NCBI GenBank assembly: GCA_024278975.1
Contig: JAJRSD010000088.1
Span: 1 to 42,927 of the forward strand
Reading direction: 5' to 3'
Origin: Bacteroidota bacterium
GTDB lineage: Bacteria; Bacteroidota; Bacteroidia; Bacteroidales; Prolixibacteraceae
Length of the DNA stretch: 42,927 bases
The notes beneath the pieces were generated by a model. That model did no database searches, was not told the DNA's origin, and was given only the letters and a program-made list of their open reading frames with translations. Positions 36,240 to 42,927 of this stretch are shown here, one piece after another. Position 1 is the first letter of the stretch, and the number at the start of each line of letters is the position of its first letter. The translations under genes and the position numbers were made by a program.

Positions 36240-36935
36240 ATGAACAGAAACGGTAATACATATACATTTTTATATGCTGCAATAATGGTAGTTATAGTTG
36301 CAGCGGTTCTTGCCTCTGTTTCGATGGCGTTAAAACCAAAGCAGAAAAGGAACTTCGAGATTGAGAAAAAGAAGAATATTTTGGCTTCGGTAAAAATTGA
36401 AAGCAATGCAACCACGGCAGAGAAAATATATTCAGAGAAAATACTGACCGAATACGTTGTAAACGTAAAAGGCGATCAGGTTGACGGTGATGCTTTTAAT
36501 ACCAACCTTAAAAAGGAACATGCAAAAGCAGCCGACGAAATGTTACTTCCCATATTTGAGTTTAATACCGACGAAGGAATTAAATATGTTCTTCCCGTGC
36601 GTGGCTCGGGACTTTGGGGACCAATCTGGGGATTTATTTCGTTAAACGACGACATGAATACAATTTATGGTGCCAACTTCGACCACGAAGGAGAAACTCC
36701 CGGACTGGGTGCAGAGATTTCGACAGTAGCTTTTGAATCGGAATTTGTTGGGAAAAAATTATTCGACAACACAGGAAAATTAGTTTCGATATTAGTTGCA
36801 AAAGTTGGACAAGTTGCTCCCGAAGAGCACCGGGTTGATGGTATTTCGGGAGGAACAATTACAAGTAAAGGTTTGGAGAAAATGCTTCTCGATGACTTTA
36901 CAAAATATCAGGAATTCTTAAAAAAGAAAAAATAA
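36240..36935 (+). CDS. nqrC: Na+-NQR subunit C
   Basis: NqrC carries a second covalent FMN on its periplasmic domain. The 231-residue protein has one N-terminal helix (about 10-30, LYAAIMVVIVAAVLASVSMAL). The flavin site reads DGISGGTITS, with Thr206 after SGG; the common form is SGAT, so Ala to Gly is a small departure. GSGLWGPIWGFISL near 122 and GETPGLGAEI near 150 are typical. It is translationally coupled with nqrD (TAATG, one base shared). Confidence 0.96.
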   Translation: MNRNGNTYTFLYAAIMVVIVAAVLASVSMALKPKQKRNFEIEKKKNILASVKIESNATTAEKIYSEKILTEYVVNVKGDQVDGDAFNTNLKKEHAKAADEMLLPIFEFNTDEGIKYVLPVRGSGLWGPIWGFISLNDDMNTIYGANFDHEGETPGLGAEISTVAFESEFVGKKLFDNTGKLVSILVAKVGQVAPEEHRVDGISGGTITSKGLEKMLLDDFTKYQEFLKKKK

Positions 36936-37579
36936 TGAGCGAACCAATGTTTTCTAAAAAGAATCTAAAACTGCTGTCGGACCCGATTAATAACAGTAAT
37001 CCGATTACTGTTCAGGTATTGGGAATTTGCTCGGCACTTGCAGTTACAGCACAATTAAAACCATCTATTGTAATGGCACTTTCGGTAACTGCCGTTTTGG
37101 CTTTATCGAACGTAGTTGTTTCGCTGTTAAGAAATACTATTCCAAACCGTATTCGAATAATTGTGCAACTTGTAATAATTGCTACACTTGTAATTTTGGT
37201 TGACGAACTTTTAAAAGCGTTTGTTTTTGATGTTAGTCGTCAGCTTTCGGTTTTTGTTGGACTGATAATTACCAACTGTATTATAATGGGGCGGCTTGAA
37301 GCATTTGCTCTGGGTAATCGTCCATGGCAATCGTTTCTCGACGGAGTTGGAAATGCAGCCGGTTATGGGGTAATACTTATTATTATTGGGGTTATCCGCG
37401 AACTATTTGGGTCGGGTAGTTTACTTGGCTTCAAAATAATTCCTGAAAGCTGGTATATTGCCAACGGCGGATTTTACGAGAACAACGGGTTGATGGTACT
37501 TTCGCCAATGGCACTAATTGTTGTTGGAGTTATTATTTGGGTACAACGTCATCGCAACCGCACATTAATCGAAAACTAA
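36935..37579 (+). CDS. nqrD: Na+-NQR subunit D
   Basis: NqrD is a six-helix membrane subunit that forms, with NqrE, an inverted pair binding an Fe site between them. The 214-residue protein includes NPITVQVLGICSALAVTAQLKPS at about residues 21-43, with the Cys conserved for iron binding, and a second Cys in FVGLIITNCIIMGRLEAFALG near 105. All features look intact. Confidence 0.96.
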   Translation: MSEPMFSKKNLKLLSDPINNSNPITVQVLGICSALAVTAQLKPSIVMALSVTAVLALSNVVVSLLRNTIPNRIRIIVQLVIIATLVILVDELLKAFVFDVSRQLSVFVGLIITNCIIMGRLEAFALGNRPWQSFLDGVGNAAGYGVILIIIGVIRELFGSGSLLGFKIIPESWYIANGGFYENNGLMVLSPMALIVVGVIIWVQRHRNRTLIEN

Positions 37580-37603
37580 TTCTAACACAAAAACAGAATA
37601 GAA

Positions 37604-38221
37604 ATGGAAAATCTGATTAATATATTTATTAAGTCAATATTTATCGAGAACATGGTTTTTGCGTACTTCTTCGGAATGTGCTCATATCTGGCTGTGTCGA
37701 AAAAAGTTAGCACTGCAATGGGTTTAGGAATTGCTGTAATTTTTGTTTTGGTAATTACAGTTCCTGTCAACTACTTATTAGAGAATTATGTTTTAAACGA
37801 AGGTGCGTTGGTTTGGTTAGGCGAAGGTTTTGCGGAAGTTGATTTGAGCTTTCTACGCTTTATCATGTTTATCGCAATTATTGCTTCGATGGTACAACTG
37901 GTAGAAATGATAGTAGAAAAATTTGCTCCCGATTTATATAATCAACTGGGAATTTTCCTTCCGTTAATTGCTGTTAACTGTGCAATTTTAGGAGGCTCAC
38001 TTTTCCTTCAACAAAAAGATTTTAACCATGTTGGCGAAGCCACTGTTTACGGGCTTGGCTCGGGAGTTGGTTGGTTACTCGCCATTGTTGGAATTGCAGC
38101 TATTAGAGAAAAAATTGAATATTCAAACATACCTGCACCATTACGCGGACTGGGAATCACGTTTATAGTAACCGGTTTAATGGGCTTGGCATTTATGGGT
38201 TTCATGGGAATTAAACTATAA
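37604..38221 (+). CDS. nqrE: Na+-NQR subunit E
   Basis: NqrE is the second six-helix subunit. The 205-residue chain shows [22 protein letters not shown] near residue 12, with the conserved Cys in GMCSYL, and a second Cys in [16 protein letters not shown] near 125, the usual Fe ligand positions. Spacing to nqrD is 24 nt and to nqrF 13 nt. Confidence 0.96.
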   Translation: MENLINIFIKSIFIENMVFAYFFGMCSYLAVSKKVSTAMGLGIAVIFVLVITVPVNYLLENYVLNEGALVWLGEGFAEVDLSFLRFIMFIAIIASMVQLVEMIVEKFAPDLYNQLGIFLPLIAVNCAILGGSLFLQQKDFNHVGEATVYGLGSGVGWLLAIVGIAAIREKIEYSNIPAPLRGLGITFIVTGLMGLAFMGFMGIKL

Positions 38222-38234
38222 AAGATACGAATCA

Positions 38235-39497
38235 ATGATATTGTTATCAACACAAATAACCGTTATAATTACCAGCGTGGTGGTATTCCTTGGAATAACC
38301 CTTTTGTTGGTTGGTATTTTACTTTATGCCAAGAAAAAACTGATGCCTTCGGGAATAGTAAAAGTTAGCATAAACGAGGGCGATGTTGAAATGGAAACCG
38401 AACCCGGTGAAACACTTTTAACAACGCTCGGAAATAACAAAGTTCTACTACCCTCTGCTTGTGGTGGTGGTGGTACTTGCGGAATGTGTCGCTGTCAGGT
38501 TGAAGCTGGAGGCGGTTCGATACTACCAACCGAAACAGGTTTCTTTACCCGTAAAGAGCAAAACAACAACTGGCGGCTTGCATGTCAGGTGAAAGTTAAA
38601 GAGGATATGCAGATTGCCATTCCTCAAGAAGTTATGGGTGTTAAGAAATGGGAATGTACAGTGGTTTCCAACGAAAACCAGGCAACATTTATCAAAGAAT
38701 TTGTTGTTCGATTGCCGGAAGGTGAAATACTCGATTTCAAATCTGGTGGGTACATTCAAATTGATGTTCCTAAAATTGAAGTTAATTTTAAGGATATGGA
38801 TATTGAAAAGGAGTATCGCGAAGATTGGGAGAAATTTGGAATGTTCGATTTGGTTATGAAAAACCCGGAACCTACCTACCGCGCTTATTCAATGGCAAAT
38901 CATCCTGCCGAAGGAAATATTGTAATGCTGAATATCCGTATTGCAACTCCACCATTCGACAGAGTTAGCGGAGGATTTAAAAAGGTTAATCCGGGTATTT
39001 GCTCATCATATATCTTTAATCTCAAACCCGGTGATAAAGTAACAGTTTCGGGTCCTTACGGAGAGTTCTTTTTGAAGGATAACGACAACGAAATGATGTT
39101 TGTGGGTGGTGGAGCGGGAATGGCTCCCATGCGTTCGCATCTTTTCCATCTTTTCCATACATTAAAAGAGTCGAAGAAAAATATCACTTTCTGGTACGGT
39201 GCGCGCTCGTGGAAAGAGGTTTTCTACTACGAACAATTCCGCGATATCGAGAAAAAATTCCCTAATTTTAAATTTCATTTAGCACTTTCGGAACCGGAAC
39301 CGGAAGACAACTGGGAAGGACCGGTTGGATTTATTCATCAGGTTATTTACGATAATTATCTGCGTAATCACGAAGAGCCTGAAGAAATTGACTACTACAT
39401 GTGTGGACCACCTATGATGAACGATGCCGTTCAGAAAATGTTATACGACCTCGGCGTGCCGGACGAAAATGTAATGTTTGACGACTTTGGAAGCTAA
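38235..39497 (+). CDS. nqrF: Na+-NQR subunit F (NADH dehydrogenase subunit)
   Basis: NqrF takes electrons from NADH through FAD and a 2Fe-2S centre. The 420-residue protein has an N-terminal helix (about 8-30) and a ferredoxin domain with CGGGGTCGMCRCQV at about residues 76-89 and a fourth Cys in LACQV near 120. The FAD motif RAYSMANHP lies near 217-225, and the NADH-binding part has FVGGGAGMAPMRSH near 290 and YMCGPPMM near 390. It is the last gene, followed by a terminator at 39536. Confidence 0.97.
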   Translation: MILLSTQITVIITSVVVFLGITLLLVGILLYAKKKLMPSGIVKVSINEGDVEMETEPGETLLTTLGNNKVLLPSACGGGGTCGMCRCQVEAGGGSILPTETGFFTRKEQNNNWRLACQVKVKEDMQIAIPQEVMGVKKWECTVVSNENQATFIKEFVVRLPEGEILDFKSGGYIQIDVPKIEVNFKDMDIEKEYREDWEKFGMFDLVMKNPEPTYRAYSMANHPAEGNIVMLNIRIATPPFDRVSGGFKKVNPGICSSYIFNLKPGDKVTVSGPYGEFFLKDNDNEMMFVGGGAGMAPMRSHLFHLFHTLKESKKNITFWYGARSWKEVFYYEQFRDIEKKFPNFKFHLALSEPEPEDNWEGPVGFIHQVIYDNYLRNHEEPEEIDYYMCGPPMMNDAVQKMLYDLGVPDENVMFDDFGS

Positions 39498-39535
39498 TTA
39501 GTACTGATAGAATAGTACAAGAAAAGATAGTATTG

Positions 39536-39573
39536 AAACCACTTTTTATCGTTTGATAGAAGGTGGTTTTTTT
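39536..39573 (+). terminator. Terminator of the nqr operon
   Basis: AAACCACTTTTTATC and GATAGAAGGTGGTTT form a long stem around a GTTT loop, followed by a T run. It ends 76 nt after the nqrF stop. Confidence 0.75.
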
Positions 39574-39734
39574 ATTGGGAGATGCGCATTCCAAACAGTA
39601 TTTTTAATGGCTGTATAATAGCAATACCACATTGAATTTATTCTTTTGCATAATCTTATCGCAAACCATTTTTGAAAAAAACTTTATTCAAAAGTAAAAA
39701 CTATGGCACTTTTAGTTCAAAGTGTTTTATTTGA

Positions 39735-39770
39735 AAGCTGAGACTGAGACTGGAACTGAGACTGAAAACT
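39735..39770. repeat. Short imperfect hexamer repeat
   Basis: The sequence repeats GAGACT and GGAACT units (CTGAGACTGAGACTGGAACT and so on) just before the end of the porP-like gene. Such short tracts occur between genes in many Bacteroidota; role unknown. Confidence 0.5.
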
Positions 39771-39772
39771 AA

Positions 39773-40783
39773 CTACTCCACTCCAAATTCTTCCCGATAC
39801 TGATTGTAAAAAGGCAGGATCTGTTTTTTATCAACTTTTTTAAGAAAAAAGGATAGTGATATTTCGCTTGTTCCTCCTGAACTACCACCTAAGCCCGAAA
39901 CGGTATAATCGTAACTATACATAAATTGCCAGTTCTTTTTCATAAAACCTATTAGAAAAATTACAGCATCGTATCGTAATCCAAAGTTTTGTCGAAACCA
40001 GACCCCGGAAGTAAGTCCGCGTTTTGTAGCAAATAAACCATAATTTATTTGCTGAAAACTTCCTTGTTGCTGAACTATTAATTGAGGCGAAATATCAAAT
40101 TTCTTGCGATAATGCCCATAAAGATAAACCGGTAAACGTGCACCAAAATGAGCAGTATATTTTCTTGGAAGTTTCGAAACATTTTCTTGTCCACTGTAAT
40201 ATGATTGTTGAGGCTCGGTTAAATGATGAACTGCACCACCAAAAAACAGACGCTTACTATACACTAAAACTCCAGTCGAAAAATCGACAAAAGAGTAATT
40301 CGGGTCTGTTAAATACTGAAGTTCCTGCGAAGTTCCATGATCTCCATAGTCTGGGTCAAGATTATCGCTAAAAACTAATTTACCAGCCTGCAACGAGTTT
40401 TGGTTATACCCGGCTTGCAAACCACCACGGAGTTTATAGTTTTCGCTTAATTGAATATCTACTGAGTAGGACAAATTTATTTGCAACGAATTTAAAAGAT
40501 GATTTCCCTGAGCATCGTTTAATACATTCAACCCAATTCCTCCTCGTATTTTTTTTACAGGAATGTCGAATGCAGCACTGTAAGTAGTAAACGCATTTTC
40601 GAAACTGTGCCACTGGTTACGGTATTGCAATGTGGCTCGGGGAACGCCGGCAGAACCGGAGAATGCGGGATTCAAATATAGTGGATTTGCATAAAATTGA
40701 GAGAAAGAAACATCTTGCCCCGAGGCAAAACCTCCCCAAAGCATAATCCATAGTAAAATGATATTTCGGTTTTTTTTAGTCAC
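39773..40783 (-). CDS. PorP/SprF family type IX secretion membrane protein
   Basis: The 336-residue protein begins with a signal peptide (about 1-22, LLWIMLWGGFASGQ) and the family opening QDVSFSQFYANPLYLNPAFSGS, then an outer-membrane barrel. These proteins help T9SS adhesins to attach at the surface; they often sit beside a gliding adhesin gene, which is not present here. The C-terminal strands (GTSEISLSFFLKK) look complete. Whether it is the core PorP or a paralogue is not settled by sequence. Confidence 0.9.
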   Translation of the reverse strand: MTKKNRNIILLWIMLWGGFASGQDVSFSQFYANPLYLNPAFSGSAGVPRATLQYRNQWHSFENAFTTYSAAFDIPVKKIRGGIGLNVLNDAQGNHLLNSLQINLSYSVDIQLSENYKLRGGLQAGYNQNSLQAGKLVFSDNLDPDYGDHGTSQELQYLTDPNYSFVDFSTGVLVYSKRLFFGGAVHHLTEPQQSYYSGQENVSKLPRKYTAHFGARLPVYLYGHYRKKFDISPQLIVQQQGSFQQINYGLFATKRGLTSGVWFRQNFGLRYDAVIFLIGFMKKNWQFMYSYDYTVSGLGGSSGGTSEISLSFFLKKVDKKQILPFYNQYREEFGVE

Positions 40784-40846
40784 TCTGTTTTATCCGCAAA
40801 AGAAGTGGCTAAAGATAGTTTAAAATCAGAAATGAAAGGAGAACTC

Positions 40847-40876
40847 AAAAAAAAAGGCTGCAATAAATTACAACCT
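40847..40876 (-). terminator. Terminator of the small repeat-protein gene
   Basis: On the minus strand AGGTTGTAA pairs with TTGCAGCCT (two G-U pairs) around a TTTA loop and is followed by nine T. It lies 33 nt after the gene ending at 40909. Confidence 0.65.
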
Positions 40877-40908
40877 CTTTAAAATCTAAATAAAACTAAT
40901 CGCGTTTC

Positions 40909-41238
40909 TTAATTCCAAATATTATTATCAGTCATCCATGGTTCAAACACCAATGATTGCTCTGTTTCTGTTTCATATTTTGCTTCAAATTCCCAAACAT
41001 TATCGTTTGTCATCCAGTTCTCCAATTCTAAAAATTCGTCAGTGGTTTTTTCCAATGTCAAATTATTTTTAACTTCCCAAAGATTGTCATTTATCATCCA
41101 ATCTTCTAACTCTAAAGTTGCTTCAATGTTTTCATGTTTTGAGGCATGTGATTCTGTTCCTTTCGCATTTACATTTCCTACTAATAATATTAAAGAGAAA
41201 AGTGTGATCGCTGCTAATTGGCTAATTCTTGTATTCAT
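40909..41238 (-). CDS. Small secreted protein with three Trp-Met-Asn repeats
   Basis: The 109-residue product has a signal peptide (about 1-25, LAAITLFSLILLVGNVNAKG). It then carries three copies of a unit with (E)-x-W-M-(I/T)-(N/D)-(D/N)-N-(L/V/I)-W: LEDWMINDNLWE, LENWMTNDNVWE and FEPWMTDNNIWN at spacings of about 28 and 26 residues. The last ends the protein after WN. The link between copies is Glu/Thr/Lys-rich. I do not know the family; small exported proteins with such repeats occur in Bacteroidota. A terminator follows on the same strand, and the gene is alone between PorP-like and ispE genes. Confidence 0.65.
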   Translation of the reverse strand: MNTRISQLAAITLFSLILLVGNVNAKGTESHASKHENIEATLELEDWMINDNLWEVKNNLTLEKTTDEFLELENWMTNDNVWEFEAKYETETEQSLVFEPWMTDNNIWN

Positions 41239-41413
41239 GTTTTCTGTTTTTATTTGTTTTCTTTAATTGTTTCTAATAATCTGCTTTGTGCAGTATTTCT
41301 ATTTTTTGTTTTCAGTATAATAGACTGTTTACGTGTGCAAAGGTTACACGCTTTTTTGTTAAAAAGTACGAAAAGTTTGTTAATGAAATACGGGGGTCGG
41401 TAAACGTCCTAAA

Positions 41414-42217
41414 CTATCGGTAAGAATAAATACCTTTTGGTATTAATTTTTTGGAATCTACCGGTAAATGGCGAAAAATACCAAAAACTGCCGAGCCGCT
41501 TCCTGACATTGAAGCGTACAAAGCACCCATTTTGTAGAGTATTTGTTTTAGGTTTTCAATCTCAGGATATTTTTGGAAAACACTTTTTTCGAAGTCGTTT
41601 TTAATGAATTTCTGCCACTCTTCGATGGGTAAGCTTTCAATATCTTTTAAGTTGAATGTTGGTTTTTGGGGAATTATATTTTTATACGCATCGGGAGTGC
41701 TTACTGAAATATTTGGTTTAACAATTAATATTTCATATTCCGACAAATCAAGATTTATTGGTTGAAACCGATTGCCAATTCCGGCTGCAAAAACAGGTCT
41801 ATTTTCAATAAAAAACGGGCAGTCGGCACCAATTTGTGCAGCGTAGTTTTTTAATATTGTTGAAGTTATTTTGAGGTTAAAATAGTTGTTCAGCATTTTT
41901 AGTGTAAAAGCTGCATCGGAAGAACCACCACCCAAACCTGCGCCAAACGGAATAATTTTATGAAGGTGCAATTTTACCGGCGGAAGTTTAAAATCTTTTT
42001 GAAAGAGTTTATATGCTTTAACAACCAGGTTGTTTTTCGGATCCCCATCAATTTTTAACCCCGATGACGAAAACCGAAACTCATCCGATTCAACCAATTC
42101 TAACGCATCGGTAAGTTTTACCGGATAAAAAATAGTTTCCAGATTGTGGTATCCATCGTCTCTTTTTGAAACCACGTTTAAGCCAATATTTATTTTTGCA
42201 TTAGGAAATGAAATCAT
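41414..42217 (-). CDS. ispE: 4-diphosphocytidyl-2-C-methyl-D-erythritol kinase
   Basis: IspE phosphorylates CDP-methylerythritol in the MEP route to isoprenoids. The 267-residue GHMP kinase has the opening PNAKINIGLNVVSKRDDGYHNLET, the ATP motif FGAGLGGGSSDAAF at about residues 90-103, and the C-terminal MSGSGSAVFG near 237. All key parts are present. It precedes the decayed zeta-like gene on the same strand. Confidence 0.95.
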   Translation of the reverse strand: MISFPNAKINIGLNVVSKRDDGYHNLETIFYPVKLTDALELVESDEFRFSSSGLKIDGDPKNNLVVKAYKLFQKDFKLPPVKLHLHKIIPFGAGLGGGSSDAAFTLKMLNNYFNLKITSTILKNYAAQIGADCPFFIENRPVFAAGIGNRFQPINLDLSEYEILIVKPNISVSTPDAYKNIIPQKPTFNLKDIESLPIEEWQKFIKNDFEKSVFQKYPEIENLKQILYKMGALYASMSGSGSAVFGIFRHLPVDSKKLIPKGIYSYR

Positions 42218-42238
42218 AAAATAAAATTAATTAGATGC

Positions 42239-42506
42239 TTAAATGTTACCCTTATCCTCTTTAATCAATATATAAATATCAGGGAAGCGTCTCTCGAAAT
42301 AGTCTGGCAATTTATTTGTCATTAGCTCAATAATTCCATCTTCAATTTGCAAATTTATCTCTAAACTCACTCTCTGGCAATGAATTATATTTATCAAGAT
42401 AAAGTTTATCATAATCAAAAGAAGTAATATTTTCGGGTAAAAAAGATGTGGCAAAAGTAGATTTTCCGGCACCATTACAACCAGCAATTATAATTAATTT
42501 AGGCAT
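42239..42506 (-). pseudogene. Zeta-toxin-like P-loop kinase, internally deleted
   Basis: From the ATG at 42506 the minus strand encodes PKLIIIAGCNGAGKSTFATSF, a Walker A start typical of zeta-type kinases of about 190-200 residues. This frame stops at 42342 after 54 residues. The next bases, in another frame, encode LQIEDGIIELMTNKLPDYFERRFPDIY, which resembles the C-terminal end of the same family. About 100 residues of the middle are missing at the junction near 42345, with a frame change. The remaining frame (82 residues from 42487) is an artefact of this joint. It cannot make a working kinase. Confidence 0.6.
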
Positions 42507-42666
42507 TAGATTTTATTGCAGTAATTAATCTTAGACTTAATGAGCTGTTTTTCTTCCTTTCCTCAAATATTTTCTCCCTCAGAATTACATTTTTTTTAAG
42601 GATTTTTTTTGCCCTTTTCATTTGTTGTGTTACTGTAACACCCGTAATTATAATATTCTTACACAT
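42499..42666 (-). CDS. Small basic ORF overlapping the zeta-like remnant
   Basis: A 55-residue frame (MCKNIIITGVTVTQQMKRAK...) ends in a TAA at 42499-42501 that overlaps the ATG of the zeta-like gene (ATGCCTAA, 8 nt). It is Lys/Arg-rich and helical in its centre. This order and overlap are those of an antitoxin or partner gene, but I recognise no family. Its partner is broken, so it may be decaying too. Confidence 0.4.
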   Translation of the reverse strand: MCKNIIITGVTVTQQMKRAKKILKKNVILREKIFEERKKNSSLSLRLITAIKSNA

Positions 42667-42879
42667 TTTGCAAAATTACAATTTTTTGATTATAAAATCA
42701 ATTTGTGATTTTTTCTAACCAAATATGTTTTCATTTCAGTAATTCCTCATCATTAAATTAAAGGAATAAAAAAAGAGAAAACTTCTAATTAGAGTCTGCT
42801 GATTTTCTAAAGTGCTAATTGCGTTGAATATTTCAGTGAGCTTGAAAAATATTTTGAAATAAAATCGTTTTTCAACTTT

Positions 42880-42927
42880 ATGACCCAACTTTTGATTAAA
42901 GCAAAAAAAGCGGTGGAAAAATATTTA
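42880..42927 (+). CDS. Possible start of a gene running off the right edge
   Basis: An ATG at 42880 opens 16 codons (MTQLLIKAKKAVEKYL) to the end of the window. The segment is too short to assign. There is no clear promoter upstream. Confidence 0.25.
   Translation, partial: MTQLLIKAKKAVEKYL

Noticed and set aside
41332-41357. Hairpin CGTGT/ACACG with T run on the plus strand
   Set aside because: Only a 5-bp stem with a 9-nt loop and no plus-strand gene upstream.
42239-42487. 82-codon frame as a separate gene
   Set aside because: It is the junction product of an internally deleted zeta-like gene; its first half is out of frame with the true P-loop frame.

Overview
The window looks like a chromosomal segment of a low-GC marine-type Bacteroidota, most likely in or near the Bacteroidales/Marinilabiliales. 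The grounds are family content (a type IX secretion plug protein, a PorP/SprF protein, DUF3078, a Nudix-type arabinose regulator, a Na+-translocating NADH:quinone reductase), absence of Shine-Dalgarno sequences, and promoters of the Bacteroidota type (TTG, about 19 nt, TAnnTTTG). Most of the window is ordinary housekeeping and metabolic DNA, with one regulatory module that stands out.

Layout. 1-246: 5' part of a transposase running off the left edge. 562-9801: cell-wall LysM/binding-protein fusion, guaA, an S41 protease, a pnuC/nadR-kinase salvage pair, serine acetyltransferase and a THUMP RNA methyltransferase. 9813-15172: the unusual module. It has a double-glycine leader peptide gene, a secreted TPR-CHAT protease gene broken by one in-frame TAA, a membrane protein with repeated anti-sigma-like segments, and an ECF sigma factor. 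15331-15416: a probable small RNA. 15542-21622: envelope genes (TonB-like, BamA/Omp85-like, DUF3078) with an SRPBCC protein and a UbiA prenyltransferase. 21795-27870: rocD, then an arabinose cluster (Nudix regulator, araA, Na+ symporter, araD) with a matching pair of operators. 28007-31370: histidine degradation (hutI and a fused ftcD). 31469-31801: transposase remnant. 32014-33300: T9SS plug protein. 33622-39573: complete nqrABCDEF operon with consensus promoter and terminator. 39773-42217: PorP/SprF protein, a small secreted triple-repeat protein, and ispE. 42239-42666: a decayed zeta-like toxin gene with a small overlapping upstream ORF.

How the parts work together. The nqr operon supplies a sodium gradient that the SSS symporter could use to import a sugar, probably arabinose; AraA and AraD metabolise it, but ribulokinase is not in this window. 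HutI and FtcD carry out the last steps of histidine breakdown to glutamate and one-carbon units. The envelope genes fit a gliding or secreting Bacteroidota cell surface.

The most interesting region is 9813-15172. The sigma gene and the leader-peptide gene, which lie 5 kb apart on the same strand, share a 14-base element followed after exactly 9 bases by GAATA. This suggests that the ECF factor drives both itself and the peptide. The CHAT protein and the C-terminal TPR domain of the anti-sigma-like protein are both predicted to face the periplasm. This invites comparison with type III-E CRISPR systems, where a TPR-CHAT protease cleaves an inhibitor of an ECF-like sigma factor. No Cas gene is present here, so that functional reading is inference.
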